Source of the DNA: Medicago truncatula
Taxonomy: Eukaryota; Streptophyta; Magnoliopsida; Fabales; Fabaceae
NCBI RefSeq assembly: GCF_003473485.1
Contig: NC_053047.1
Coordinates: 5,905,001 to 5,969,000, forward strand
Reading direction: 5' to 3'
Length of the DNA stretch: 64,000 nucleotides
The notes below the pieces were generated by a model, which worked only from the letters and a program-made list of their open reading frames with translations, had not been told where the DNA came from and searched no databases. Below are positions 1 to 13,050 of the stretch, one piece after another; within the stretch, counting starts at the first letter, position 1, and each line of letters opens with the position of its first letter. A program made the translations under genes and the position numbers.

Positions 1-1011
1 AATTATTATGATTATGTTGATTTCATTTTCCTTTGTTCATTTCATTTAATATGCCTGCATTTTAAGCCACAATATGAGACACAAGAGTACTTTTGTTATT
101 ATTATTCAACTTTGCCATCTCATCATTGAAAGTGACATGAATTTTAATAATGAAACGTGAATCTTATGACTGGTTTTTACAACTTGAATCTTTGATGGAT
201 CCAATAATGCAACCCTTATTTTCATCCTTCACCCAATTTTTTTTTTTTTTTTTTTTCATTTCATGGGTAGTAGTTTACCTTACAACATTGTAATAACACC
301 GACACTTCTGATTAAAAGTTTGTCTGGTGTGTGATTACATTGAATTATGTTTTTTTTTTTTAGATTATCGATGTCCATGTTTAAGTGTTTTTGTTGTGTT
401 TGTGTACGTGCTTCATGTTATCCTCGCGACTTTGGCCCTTTGGACATGCTATGGCACTAATCTTTACGTCGCCAACGAACATCTAGTAATTTTTTTACTA
501 GGGTTGGGCTACCATCCGAATTGACGACTCTAGGAATCAAACTCAAATTCTAGGAAAGACATGTTCTCATGTCAACTCTCCCAACATGTTGGTCAGTTTG
601 ATTGACTTTAAAACAAAAAATTGTACGTAATAATTCTCACAAAAATAAAGAGAATTGAAATAATATCTATCAATAATCAATATTCACCACCACCCACTTT
701 GTGTTGTGCAATTATTATTTTTTCCTTCATTTGGTTTTTTTGTTGCACTTTTGTAAGATTCTTTGAACTCAACCAACAAAATCTATTTGGATTTGTATGA
801 TTCAGTGCTTATTTTGATAGATATTTTATGATTCTTATGATCCAATATAGTTTTTGTCTTTATTGAACTTTTATAGAGTATCATGCTTTAAATTTTGTTT
901 TTATTCCAAAGTTTGAATCTTTTCTTCAACTTAAGAAATGGGTGTGTGCTGTTTTTGACAGTTTCAAGAAGCTGATTTGAAATTTTGATAGAGAAAACTT
1001 GAAAGCTGAAA
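1..1011. other. Upstream region of transporter copy 1
   Basis: No gene seen. Segments here match regions upstream of copies 2 and 4: a stretch near 105-150 resembles 27745-27790, and 720-1000 resembles 29690-29860 and 50740-50930. The duplicated unit therefore includes about 0.9 kb of 5' sequence. A GACAG element about 55 nt before the ATG, at the same place in copies 1, 2 and 4, could be a 5'UTR splice acceptor; this is not proven. Confidence 0.5.
296..418. repeat. MITE fragment, CGACAC family (copy a)
   Basis: Degenerate copy of a short inverted-repeat element rich in CGACAC/GTGTCG, with ends like CTATGAAGCAC / GTGCTTCATAG. The left half has ACCGACACTTCTGAT, also found in the WNK intron copy at 20957. 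The right end has GTGCTTCATG. Five copies are visible in the window. Confidence 0.55.
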
Positions 1012-4000
1012 ATGACAATTGAAACTGAGAAGAAGAAAACAAGGAAGAACAAGGAAGTTGTTGATGAGAATGTGCCTTTGTTACCTAAGTCTCAAGAAAG
1101 CGATACCGAGTTACATGAATTTAATGGAGCTTCATTTTCTGGAGCTGTTTTCAATTTATCGACAACAGTTATCGGTGCTGGGATCATGGGCTTGCCTGCT
1201 TGTGTGAAGAAGTTGGGCATGGTGCCTGGTCTTATTGCTATAGTCCTAACAGCATTTTTGACAGAGAAGTCAGTTGAATTCATGCTCAGGTTTTCAAGGG
1301 CAGGGAATCTTTCTTCATATGGAAGTCTTATGGGGGATGCCTTTGGGAGATATGGAAAAGCAGTTTTAGAGATATGTGTTGTTATCAATAACGTTGGTGT
1401 TCTTATTGTCTACATGATTATCATTGGTGAACACCATAATACTAAGTCTAGTACTTAAAATTTTACTTTCACTGTTATCATCAATATGGTCTTAGTGTAT
1501 GTTTGGATCTATGTAGCACTGACACTTCATATTGAAGATGTGTTTTGTGCTTTACATGTGTCCTTTGACTCTGACATGACACTGATACATGTGGTTACGT
1601 TCAATTATTTCACAATTTCAAATTATTACCAGTGACGACACGTCAGTTTCAGTGTCGTGTTTGGTGTTAGTACTTCGTAGGTTTGAATGGATGGTTAGGT
1701 TGGTGAAATCACGGTAACACTGTGATTTTGTTAAAGCTACAAAGTATAATTTTTGTCAAAATCACAGTGGCCTACAGCGATTCCGTTAAACTCATCACCA
1801 ATCCAAACATGCACTAGTTGATTAGCCATAAGTCTATTCAGACAAGAACTTAAGGTTGTATAATTCTATTTTGTTTTGTTCGTATTGTAGGTGATGTGGT
1901 TTCTGGAACAACTTCAAGTGGAATTCACCATTCTGGTATCCTCGAAGGATGGTTTGGAGTCCATTGGTGGACTGGGCGTACATTTGTTCTTACCTTTACA
2001 ACACTTGCTGTGTTTGCACCTCTGGTCAGCTTTAAGCAAATTGGTGAGTGATTGTGCTTTTTCTTGTATTAGTTGATGTGAAAAATAGAACTATTTTATT
2101 AGTTGTCTCACTTATAAAATTACAAGTTACTGGTTATATACTAGACGACAGTGATAGGAAGATGACTCAAACACTGCCAGTGCTCCAAAGCTTATCACTG
2201 AAGTATAAATTGGTCTATCTTTACAATCGAATTTTGTTGCCAAGTTGTTTGGTTTTGTACAAATTGCAACAAACTTCTACTTGTGTACAAGTGTTTTTGC
2301 TTACTTGAGTTAGAAGATTGAAAATTGTATTTATATTAGGATTTGAATACTTATTGTCTATGATGCATAGGTACGGGTACGGTATCCGGTGCGGGTACCG
2401 GTACGTAATACGGCAAATTTTAAAAAATGAAGGTACGGGTACATTGGTATAATACATAAAAAAAAATAAAAAAAAAATCAAGTGAATTACTACACTTCTA
2501 TCATCATGTTACTTGAGAGTTTTATTTTTTTTTGTGCATCCCCTCTACTATTTTCATCAAAAGCAAGATAATTTTGGTTATTTTTTCAACGCTCGTACAT
2601 TTTTGTTGCACCAACTACGACGAAATAACTAATTAAAAATAGGTACGGTTCGGTACTAAGTTACGAGTACCATACACGTACCAGGTACGGGTGAGTACCC
2701 GGTACCGGTACTCCTCCATGTTTGGAGTACCCATGCTTCAGAGCTTATTGTTTATGTATTTGTACCTTAGTTTTAGATATTTTGTGGCACACCTGTACAC
2801 TGTCTATATCAATACCAGTTTTCATTCTGTGGTTGTTGCAGATTCTTTGAGATTCACATCTGCATTATCAGTTGGATTAGCAGTTGTTTTCCTTATCATT
2901 GCCGTAGGGATCTCAATTATCAAGATTATTAGTGGAGGCATTGGGATGCCAAGACTCTTCCCGGTCATTACTGATGCAGCTTCAGTTTTTGACCTATTCA
3001 CCGTAGTTCCTGTGTTGGTGACCGCTTACATCTGTCACTACAATGGTGTGGAAAAAATTTCAGACCTTTGTTTAGAACTCGTTTATCTTGTTTTAACATT
3101 TTTTTTGCATGAAATAGATTTGTGTAACTCTAAGTTGGTTATAGATTTGTTTGAAGAAAGTTGTGAGGTCTTCTGATTACTCATTCCATATGCATCACCT
3201 CATCCTATGTCCAACTAATTTGAAAAGAAACCGTGTCTGTCAACCTTTTTTGAGCTAAAAACTTGAAATTCCAATTATTTTGGTTTAGTTCTGGCTATGT
3301 ACTAATAGTCTGAACTCGGCACACTAAAATTTGCTCACCCAAAATCCAATCATTTACTTGACTCTTCATTCCATGTTAACAACATGATGTGTTTAGAGTC
3401 ACAGATTGGATGAGATATGGTCTGGAAAATGTTTAAAAGTGGACAGTCCTCGCCTTACAATCTAGTTTGTAGGGGTTGAGTTAAGTCCAACCAGAAAATT
3501 CTTAAATGATGAGTGATAGTATACATATTGCATACTAGGCTTGATTGCTTGAATTTTCTTATAAATCTCAAGCTGATTCCCAAGTATTGCTGAAGTTTCG
3601 ATCATGTGGGATCATGCCATGATTGTATTGTGTGCGCTCTTTATTTGCAGTTCACAACATAGATAATGAACTGGAGGACTCCTCATGGATGCATGGCGTT
3701 GTGCGTGCTTCCCTTACTCTATGCTCTTCAGTTTACTTACTGACAAGCTTCTTTGGGTTCCTTCTATTTGGTGACGATACTCTTCCTGACGTTCTTGCCA
3801 ATTTTGATACTAATCTCGGAATTCCTTTTGGTTCTGCGCTCAATGATGCTGTTCGTTTTAGCTATGCTGCGCATCTCGTACTTGTATTTCCTGTAGTTTT
3901 CTATGCATTGAGGGTCAACATAGATGGTCTGATATTTACCTCATCAAGAAGGCCTTTGGTTGTTGATAACTTACGATTTGCATCAATTACTATTGCGCTT

Positions 4001-4498
4001 GTCGGCATTATCTTCATGGGAGCAAACTTCATCCCTAGCATTTGGGATCTTTTCCAGTTCACTGGAGCAACTGCTGCTGTTTGTTTAGGATTCATATTTC
4101 CAGCTGCAATCACTCTGAAGTAAGTTTGATCACTCAATTCATTTCATTTTATAATGGATTTTGCTTTATAGTTTAATTCCATTCTTTAGTTTGAAACAAA
4201 CACCTACTAAAATATAATTAAACAAGGCGAGGTAATGGTGTACAAATTCTAAGATACTTGCTTAAGTAGTTTTTAAGAATATTTTTATTCGTGCGATGAT
4301 TAATTATCTCAACAATTATCAATAAGCCTTTTCTTTTCTTACAGGGATCGACACAACATAGCAACCAAAACGGACAAGATTTTGTCCGTCTTTATGATTG
4401 TTCTGGCAGTCTTGTCAAATGCTGTGGCTATATACAGTGATGCTTATGCTTTGATCAACAAGAACAAACATAATGTGAATGATTTCTTGATTAGATAG
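1012..4498 (+). CDS. AVT6-type amino acid transporter, copy 1 (464 aa, 5 exons)
   Basis: Amino acid transporter of the Aa_trans/SLC38-like family, resembling plant AVT6 proteins. Arabidopsis AVT6A is reported to export amino acids from the vacuole; the membrane and substrate here are not visible. Exons from conserved GT/AG sites: 1012-1426, 1891-2043, 2842-3045, 3651-4119, 4345-4498, giving 1395 nt without a stop. The N-terminus is a basic cytosolic tail (MTIETEKKKTRK) followed by VPLLPKSQE. TM1 carries the family signature FSGAVFNLSTTVIGAGIMG, and about eleven hydrophobic segments follow. Other conserved blocks are GVHWWTGR (exon 2), DSLRFTSALS (exon 3) and SVYLLTSFFGFLLFG (exon 4). The ATG lies in a context (GCTGAAAATGAC) shared with copies 2 and 4. 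The C-terminus (NVNDFLIR) differs from the other copies because a 1-nt loss bypasses their stop. Intron 2 is swollen by a repeat insertion. The protein looks functional; expression is unknown. Confidence 0.9.
1509..1681. repeat. MITE, CGACAC family (copy b) in intron 1 of transporter copy 1
   Basis: Starts CTATGTAGCACTGACAC and ends with GTACTTCGTAG, imperfect inverted termini. The interior contains ACACGTCAG and GTGTCGTGT motifs. The other three transporter copies lack it in intron 1, so it was inserted after duplication or lost from them. Confidence 0.6.
2365..2720. repeat. GGTACC-rich foldback repeat in intron 2 of copy 1
   Basis: Two clusters of GGTACGGGTACC-like motifs (about 2371-2415 and 2640-2713) in opposite orientation flank an AT-rich core of about 225 nt. 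This looks like a non-autonomous inverted-repeat transposon. It lies between exons 2 and 3 and is missing from the other copies, which explains the 798-nt intron. Confidence 0.55.
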
Positions 4499-5430
4499 CT
4501 CACAGTACAGGTATTTCCATGCATTCAGATGAAAGGATCATAATTTGCTATGGTTATATCAAATTAGTTTTTTCAATAGGGTCTGGTGGGTCGATTATTC
4601 TATAAACAAAGCTACCATGCGTACAAATATTCTTCAAAAGTGTGTGAAGGCCTGCAATTTGTTCAACCTTGTTTGTATTACAATAGTGTTATTTGAACAC
4701 AACTGTCAACATGTCTGGAAAAGAGAAAAAATAAACAAAAAACACAAACCATATGTTTATAGGGTGTTTGACAACATATTTGTTGTCAAAATATCATTTA
4801 TGTTGTAATTTTCGGGGATCTGTTGAATGTACCTCTTTTTCCCTGGCTTCATCTCTTTGATAAATGTAAGAGATGCATTTGTTGACACTTTGTATGCATT
4901 ATCAATGGCTAAGGGACAGAAGGGACATCCTGTTGCTTATGAAAGAATGGTTAAGTTCAAGAATTTTTGGGCAAGACAAACAGAAATTTAATCATGGATT
5001 TGAAAATGTGTGGCTTGTTAGTAGTGTGTTTTTCTAAATTTTCCTAGAAATTGAACATTTGGTGCAATTCATAGTATTGCATAATTCTTATGTAATTAAA
5101 TATTTGTCAGGTTAAGTGTTCCATTGAATATATTAGCAACTTGCATATCTATTCAGATAAATTATTTCACTGAACACGTGTAACCGTTGTTTTGACGTGC
5201 TATATTAGTCGACAACGCTCTTGAGATTGGTCAAACTTTCTAAATGAAGTCAAAGCTATGTTTATTGTTGATTTATTAAACTCGTCTTTGTGATTTTCTT
5301 GATGATCAACATAAAGGCCACAAAAAAATTTCAATTTAAAATAGAAATGTATGATGGTGCTGCAGGACGAATTAACAAAAATGTTCTGCAGGTGTGATGT
5401 GTGATGAGGTACCCATACCTGCTCATTTTC
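4499..5430. other. 3' flank of transporter copy 1
   Basis: No gene. The first 350 nt match the downstream sequences of copies 2, 3 and 4 (for example GCCTGCAA...GTTCAACCTTG and ATATTTGTTGTCAA), so this is duplicated 3'UTR and flank. The rest is AT-rich with no supported feature. Confidence 0.6.
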
Positions 5431-6124
5431 ACGGGTATTTATTTACTATGAACATAAACACAAAATGAAAAAAAGGAAAAGAGAAATAAATTAGATAAAG
5501 GTTGAAAACTTTACGCAACAAACTGTTTTTTTTTTTCCCGACAAGAACACACCAAACTAATATAGATTTGACTTTCTAGATATCCTCAATTATAGTAGCT
5601 TAAAATTGGAGGTCTACTAAAAAAAATAATGAAGTGGTTACCAAAGTTTTGTAAATAAAGAAAAAATCGGGTGTTATGAAAAAATGTCTCAAACCATATT
5701 CATTTTTCCTTATTATTAAATACATTTTATTTGAGGATGCAAAAATCAATTAACTCCTTTTAAAATTTATTTGACCTTCTTACTTGCTTTAGAAGGTTTA
5801 AACAAATGGATTAAATAAGTTTTTAATCATTATAAATACCACGAGTTTTAATTTTAGTCCTCATAAAAAAAAAAAGTTATGTTTACTTCTCAATAGAATT
5901 TTCCAACATGCAATTTTGGTATCCACTGAATTCAAACTTGTTTAATTATTTTTAAATTTGTTATTTTTTGAATGAATTTTTTCACACTTATTTAGTACAT
6001 TGTAAAAAGTTCCTCCAAAAAAACAAACTCAAAATATTTCTATATCCAAATTTTCATTACTTTTCACACTTGGCGTTTTTAGAATGTTCTTAACCTGTCT
6101 TCAAAAATCATTCAAAATATTCTT

Positions 6125-6262
6125 CGTGAGCTTAGCTCAGTTGGTTGAGACAATGCATAAAATATGAAAGGTCCGGGGTTCAAAATCTGACCACTACAAA
6201 AAAAAAGACACAAAGGGCCTAGTTGAATTAAAGTTAATATTTGACTTTTGTTCCAAAAAAAA
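6125..6262 (+). repeat. SINE, tRNA-derived
   Basis: The head has a pol III A-box-like TAGCTCAGTTGGTTGAGA, followed about 40 nt later by a B-box-like GGGGTTCAAAATCTG. The body ends in A-rich tracts. It is not a tRNA gene, because no cloverleaf stems follow. Confidence 0.7.
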
Positions 6263-6304
6263 AATCATTCAAAATTTAAAAATTTAATCATAATTAAACA
6301 ACTT

Positions 6305-6759
6305 AAGGTTTAATTACCTTTTTGGTCCTCTAACTATTTAATTGGTATCAGATTGATTCTCTAACTAAAAATTGATTTATTTCGGTCCTCTAAGTTTCTC
6401 ACTGTTACTACATTTAGTCATTTCTGTTAGTTTTATTCAAATAAACGTTAGGGTTTGTGTTATGTGGGTACCTGACCTCCTGTTTCACACATACATATGA
6501 ACCATAATAGTTACCAATAATATCAGTCACTATTTAATCATAATACCTTAACAAGGCATAGAACCAAAATGATACTAATAAATAAAGTTAGAGGACCCAC
6601 ATAACACAAACCTTAACGTTTATTTGAATAAAACTAACAGAAAGGACTAAATGTAGTAATGGTGAGAAACTTAGAGGACCGAAATAAATCAATTTTTAGT
6701 TAGAGGACCAATCCGATACCAATTAAATAATTAGATGACCAAAAAGGTAATTTAATCTT
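6305..6759. mobile_element. MITE with long terminal inverted repeats (about 165 bp)
   Basis: The left arm 6305-6470 and right arm 6594-6759 are near-perfect inverted copies (TTTTTGGTCCTCTAACTA / reverse complement) around a core of about 120 nt. No coding capacity. No convincing target-site duplication seen by eye. The GGTCC-rich arms resemble Mutator-type plant MITEs; the class is inferred. Confidence 0.8.
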
Positions 6760-9620
6760 TAATTTAATAGAGACTAAAACTACATGTTAATTATTTTTTA
6801 TAGGGACACAAAAATGTCATTTTTTCAAGGACTAAAAATGAAATTTGCTATATTTATAAGACTACAAACTTATTTAACTCAAGAAAAAAATTGTCGAGAA
6901 AAGAGTTAAACTCAAATGATAAGAAATGGTAAAAGTGGGATTAGGCCCATAAAACAGAATATAAATATGTATAAGGAAGTTGGTATCTTACAACTCATCC
7001 AATGTTTTATAAAAAATATAGTTAAATAAATAAACAAATAATAACAAACAAAAAAAAATTGAAATGAAATCATAAGAAACAACTATAAGACTAAAGAAAA
7101 CAACATTATTAAGAGAGAAACAAACAAGTGAAAATAGAGAAAGGATGGGACATGAATTTACTGCACTTGATGAAATCTTGCCGGTGCTTCAGTCACTCAG
7201 ATTTAACCTTTCAATTCATCCAAAGCTCGGCATTTTAACATGGCATCTCAAAAACAAACCACCCTCCCACACAAAAAATTTCCTTCTTTCTCACAGAATA
7301 TTTTACCTCTCTCCTCTTATATTTCTTGATTGTGTTTTTTGTTGAATCCAACTTATCTATTCAATTTAAAGCCTAAAATTGCAAAACATTAACAAAATTA
7401 ACATACACTAGTACTGTAAACTGGTTTGGTCCATTCAAAACTTCATTTAGATAAAGACCTTCAGAATTGCATCTCAAAAGACCATTTCCGTATCTCCATT
7501 GAATTTTACTATTTTCATATAAAAACTAATTCTCAATAGACATGTTTTGTGTAGCATTTTTATCTGAAATGAAATTCTGAATGGGCCACACCAATTTCCC
7601 ACAGCTATGCACGTTACTTTAGGTCATTTGAGATGAAAAGTTTATAATTTTGTTAAGGTTTTGCAATTTATAATTAAAAATGAAAGATATAATTTGGGTT
7701 CGAAAAAAATAATAGTTAAAAATAAAACGAAGAGGTACAATTTGTGTGAGGAAGCAGTTCGTTTTTTAAATGACATGTTAAAATATAGAATTTTAGATGA
7801 ATTGAAAGAACGGTTTTGAGTACTTGTAACAAATGCATGACTTCAACGACAACAATATGGATCTAATTTCCAAATGAAAGAGTTTGGGAGATAAGGAGAA
7901 AAAAAAGGTTATCGTCACCTTTTGCTACCGTTTTGATTAGTCTCTATCCAATGCTATTTTTTTTGTCGCTCTTCCTTTCTCAAGAATTTCTCTGATACGT
8001 TGTTAATTTTTAGAGAGAAAATCTTTTTTCTTTTTTTAAGTATAATCTTGTTAATCTTTATTCAACTCACTATTGTTAACTGAGATAATGTTCAACTCAA
8101 AACTGTCAAATTTTAAAAAAGTAAAAATAGAGAAACTAAAACAATCAAGCCGAATATATATTAAAAAGAAAGGCAAAATGAACGAAATAAGAAGAACACG
8201 AAGAAGAAGAAGCTTATGTTTACAAAAGATACATCTCTTGTGGAATCTCCACTATAGTGTTCTAATATATGAATTCTAATTTAATTTTGGTATTAATCTC
8301 CACTACAGTGTTCAAATATGTAAGGTGAAGGTAAAGATATTGGTTGATCTCTTGAAGAAAAGAGTTGAAAGAGGAAGAGTCCTGCATTTTTTGCTTGAAG
8401 ATAACTATCACAACCAGTTCTAAGATTTATAGCAAGGGGTTGTTAATTTATGACTGGCTAGAGTAAGTGAGGCATGAATAGTGCTTTTGTTGAATGGCTG
8501 GGATTGAGTAACCATTAGAACAATACAAATCAAATGGTGGAAGTGAGACATTGTGAGACGCGGAATGTTAGCAACACACATTTTAACACACACTCTCATG
8601 GATGAAAACTAGTCAATGTCTCAACAGTGTCTTTTGTCAAGTGTTAACACTTTGCCGTTTGCTTGCACAAAATAGAAAAATCTAAATACCTAACAAAAAG
8701 TAAGTTTTGGTCAAATACCAAAGTAGTATAGTAGAGAGCAGCAAGTATTAGTACACCTACCTTCTCTGATTTATATGTTTTAAATTTTATTTACATTTTA
8801 TGTTTTAAATAAAAGTAAGTTTAAATTAGATTTTTTTAACAAACATTAGTTTGTTTATTTTTTTTTAAGAAGACAATATTAGAAATTAGTTTCTTTCAAA
8901 AAATATATAGGAACAACAATGTTGTCTCGTTAAATACCTTATCATGAAAATTCAAAAGTATAAGACAACCCTGACACTGCGAAATATACAGAAAATAATC
9001 TCATTCGTGTTCTTGTCAAAAAAAAAAAATCTCATTCGTGTTAAAAAAATTCATCCCTAATGCAAAGCAGAGCAGAGTCCGACTAAATAAAATCATTACA
9101 TTGAAACACATAATTTACTAATTTATCAGCGTAACTTTTTCTGTCTTTAAAAATATGAGAAATCTACGACGAAACCTTTTGATGAAGGCAAACAATTTAA
9201 CTACCGGTTCTAAATTTGTCGGGGCACCAATGAAAAGTTATCAAAGGCGTTACAATGATCATGAAATCACATTCCAACCATAAATTAAACCAACCTATTT
9301 ATAAATTATAACTTTAAATTAGTTAAATGAGAATAAACACATAGAAGGATAATGGTCTCTAAAAGAATGAAAAGTATTTACGTCCTCCAAAATCTTAAAT
9401 ATATGTTAAGTTAGTTTCGTTTTCATTAATCAAGTTTCAAATAAGTTTTATGATTGGAAAAAAATTCATGTTGATTTAAGTTGAGATTTTTCCAATCAAG
9501 GTCGGTGCAGTATTTGGATAATTTGTACCTATAACATTGATTAAAAAATATGAATAAATGTTATACTTATTTGGCTAATATGCAATTTTATAACAACAAT
9601 ATGATACTTTTTTTTTTTTT

Positions 9621-10189
9621 TTGAAGGAAACAACAATATGATACATTGATTTCCTTACCATAAATGTTAGAATGCCTATTGGCCATTATGCAATAGCAAA
9701 ACATGTACTACTTAGTTTTTTCCAAAACATGTTAGAATGCAATAGCATGTTTAAATTTTCTTCTGATTTTGTCATATGTGCCTAAATTTTGACTTAGTTT
9801 GATTTCAGTTTCAATGTTGTGTATTGCATTAGGCTGCCAGTGACATTTAATGGTTTCAAATGTTTCATTCAGAACCAGAACACACAAAAGATGATTGTTT
9901 CTGGTGATAAATTGGAAAAATTGTACTACTTAGCTCTCTCAAATTGAAAAAAATGTACTACTTAACTCTTTCACAAGCTTTTGGTGAATAATTCACGATC
10001 ACATGAGTTTGTTTTTCATTGAACATTGAAGACAAAATATTGTATTCAAATTAAGTGTAGTGTGTTGAAATGAACAAAAAATTACTACCTAAGTTGCAAA
10101 AACAAATGCACACACAATATAATAATAATCTTGCTTAAAGTTCAACAAAGCATAATGTAGTGACAAGAAAAACATAAAAATAAAATTAA
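9621..10189. other. Spacer between duplication units
   Basis: AT-rich sequence with a few short internal repeats (AACAACAATATGATAC twice). No gene or recognised element. Confidence 0.4.
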
Positions 10190-10997
10190 AGAAAGCAAAA
10201 GAGAAACAATAACACAAAGTTAAAAAATTTACACAACAGACTATGTAAGATTTTAGTCTCTAAATATCCTCAATTATAGCGACTTAAAATTAGAGGTCTA
10301 CACAAAAATAATGAAGTGGTTACCAAAGTTTTTTAAATAAAGAAAACATTGGGTGTTACGAAGAACAAAAATGGTCTCTTAAACAATAAAGAAAACGCTT
10401 CTTCCCAACTGAGCTGCTCAACCTTCTTAAAAGTGATGCTAATGGAACCTTCTTCCTTAGGGATTAGCTAGGTTTTGTTAGGCTTTTTCTTTTTCTGTTC
10501 GTGTTTTTTTTTTCTCTTTCTTTCTGTTGTCTCCGTGGTAAAAAAAAAAAACAATATTTTAAGTCAAAAGTCGAATGTATTGAGGGAATGTATTAGAATC
10601 TTACGATATCATTTTGAAAAAAAAATATTTAACTCCGATGAATCATGCAAAATATGTATTAACCTTAAAAGATTCATTTTTTTCTTCTTCTTATTATTAA
10701 ATACAATTTAATTAGGAATGCAAAAATAAATTTACTCCTTTTAAAATTTATTTGACCTTATTTTGTTCATGTTTGATTTGAAATGTTTAAAAATATTGTT
10801 GAGAAAGCAATTAAACCCAAACACTACAACAAATAATAACAAGAAACCATGCTAAGACTAAAGCAAACATCATTAAGAGATAAATATATAAATAAATAAA
10901 TAAATAAATAAATAAGGGCGTGGGTGTGAGGTCGTTTAAGAGACATAATGAAAGAAAATGGATGAAAGAAGAGATATGTTTTTTTTAAGATGAATAA

Positions 10998-11080
10998 GCA
11001 GCGTGTATGGATTCGAACTCCGCCCTCTGTATATATTATGCAATGTCTCTATCAACTAAGTTATGTTTACGAAGTCGAAA
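10998..11080 (-). repeat. SINE fragment, same family as 6125
   Basis: On the - strand: AACTTAGTTGATAGAGACA (A-box-like), then GGAGTTCGAATCC (B-box-like), about 40 nt apart. The same design appears at 6125 and 23098. Confidence 0.6.
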
Positions 11081-11452
11081 GGGATATGGTTTTACTATAG
11101 ATGCTGGAATCACGGTTGTTTAAATTTGGTCATTCAATTCATCAAAACTCCACATTTTAGCACGTCATCTAAAAACTAATCCATGGCCACGCATGCAAAT
11201 ATTACTTCCTCCTCAAACAATATTCAATAATCTCCCTCTTATCTTCATTGATATATATTTTTTTTTTGCTAATCCAATTTATCTCTTTCATTTTGAAGGC
11301 TAAAACTGAAAAACCTAAAAAAAAATTATAGAATTTTCATCTCAAAAGAATTACGGTAACATCCATTTGCACCAGAAACTAGTTAAGCCCCTCAAAATGC
11401 TATATACAATGATATAAAATGGACCGTAACTTGCAAAAAAATTACATAGAGT

Positions 11453-12287
11453 CTGTTTGGTAACATTCAAAAAAGGGTTTTTAGCTCTTGGCTTATAGCT
11501 TATAAACTCGTTTGACAAAAAAAAAAGTTCTGTTTGATAACACTTTTTCACCATGAGCTTATAGCTTATTTCACGAGCTTATAAGCTATTTTTCAGAAGC
11601 TATTCCAAGTAGTGTTTGAGCTTATAGCTTATAGCTTCTCACTTTTTCTTCCAATTTTACCCTTATTATTTCATTTAAATTCCATTTTTATCCATTACAA
11701 TTTTTATAATAAGCTACGTTATAAAGACTACTATCCCTTTATTCCAATTTTTGTATATATATCAGCTGACCTTTTTTTTTTGTTTTGAAAAAATATATAC
11801 CTTCGTTTTTTTTTTTTACGAAACAAAATACTATTACTCTATTAGTGTTACTTTTATTTTTATTTTTTTGAGATAAGTGTTATTTTCTTTATTCTCTGTT
11901 ATTAGTATTACTCTATTAGTGTTACCTTTTTTTTTTTAGGTAAATGTTATTTTCTTTATAAAATGGAAACACTTATATGATAATAAATATAAGATAAAAT
12001 TTTAGTGAATAAAATTTAATTTAATTTAATTTATAATACATAGGATATATTAAATTAATAAATTTAAAGTATTTTTTTAAAGAAAAATTAGTTTACAAAA
12101 TTACAAATACTTAAATATTAATTGATATAATTTTTATTATGAATTAAGATTACCCTTTATGTGATTTTACATTTATCAGGTAGTTGAACTGCTATTTTTA
12201 CCAAACACTTTAGTTAGCTTATCAGCTATCACCTATCATTTAAAAGCTATCAACTATCCGCTATTTTTACCAAAGAGAACCATAGAG
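11453..12287. mobile_element. hAT-like non-autonomous element (TCTGTTTGGTAA family)
   Basis: Starts near TCTGTTTGGTAAC and ends TTTTTACCAAAGAGAA, inverted termini. Subterminal regions are rich in AGCTTATAGCTTATA on both sides. Flanks read ACATAGAG and CCATAGAG, a likely 8-bp target duplication with one mismatch, which fits hAT. Related copies lie at 24909-25610 and 44622-45074. Confidence 0.65.
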
Positions 12288-12936
12288 CTTAGAATGAAAG
12301 AGATAAGTTAGATTCGAAAAAGAAAAAAAGCAAGCTATGAAAAATAAGAAAGAGAATTATATTGTGTGTGAAAAAAAGAAGGTATGTGAGAGCGTTACTT
12401 GTGTTTGAGATGTTATATGTTTTGGCTGAATTGAACAGACACATTTGGACAACTGCGACACAAAAACCTATCTGACTACGACAAATCCATGTCCCTTCCT
12501 TACATGTATTTATTGCCGTCGATGAAATTATTGTCGCAGTTGCCCAAATCAGTTAGTGTAATTCATCCAAAGCTCCATATGATCTCAACAATAAACAATA
12601 TTGTTGAAGGTAAAGAAATTGATTGATCTCTTGAAGGAAAGAGTTGAAAGAGGAAGAGCCCTCTCACTCATGGAATTATTAGCATTTTTTTGCTTGATGA
12701 TATAACAACCAATGCTAAGTATTTATAACAAGGGTTTGTTAATTTATGGCTGGGATTGAGTAGCATGAGAACAATGCAAATCAAATGGTGGGAGTGAAAC
12801 ATTATATGATTAGTACTAAATGTACCATTGATGAAAACTGGTCAATGTTTCAACCAGACACCCCATTTACATTTTTTATTTAAATAAAAGTAAGTGTAAA
12901 TTAGATTTTTTTTTTAACAAACATTAGCTTATTTTA

Positions 12937-13050
12937 GTTGGTAGGGATATTGCATATTATATGCAGGGGTCGGGGTTCAAACTCCAGACACCCTATTTCT
13001 CCACAATTAAGTTGTGTGAACTCTAACCACAAGACTACTTGACAAAAAAG
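12937..13050 (+). repeat. SINE, TTGGTAGGGAT...TACTTGACAA family
   Basis: Begins TTAGTTGGTAGGGATATTGC, has a B-box-like GGGGTTCAAACTCC and ends CTACTTGACAAAAAA. The same tail and B-box (GGTTCGAACCCC) occur in the copy at 17380. Confidence 0.7.

Larger units (their letters stand above)
5440..9620. repeat. Unit 1 of a degenerate tandem duplication (non-coding)
   Basis: Collinear blocks recur in 10190-13945. Examples: AATGAAGTGGTTACCAAAG at 5627 and 10310; GAAAGAGGAAGAG near 8368 and 12646; CTACCGGTTCTAAATTTGT near 9200 and 13534; AATCAAGGT...GGATAATTTGTACC near 9500 and 13826. No intact gene is seen; the short ORFs have no recognisable domain. This unit carries its own MITE (6305-6759) and SINE (6125-6262). 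Confidence 0.7.

Noticed and set aside
1092..1388. Antisense reading frames over transporter exons (also 35416-35688, 52824-53015, 53073-53285)
   Set aside because: Shadows of strongly conserved coding sequence on the other strand; the same antisense frames recur in each copy only because the exons are alike.
2691..3176. 161-aa frame covering transporter copy 1 exon 3
   Set aside because: Starts in a transposon-filled intron and reads past the conserved GT donor. Only 2842-3045 is exon.
6127..6200. Possible tRNA genes at SINE heads (also 12937, 17380, 23098)
   Set aside because: A- and B-box-like motifs are present but acceptor and anticodon stems are not; A-rich tails follow.
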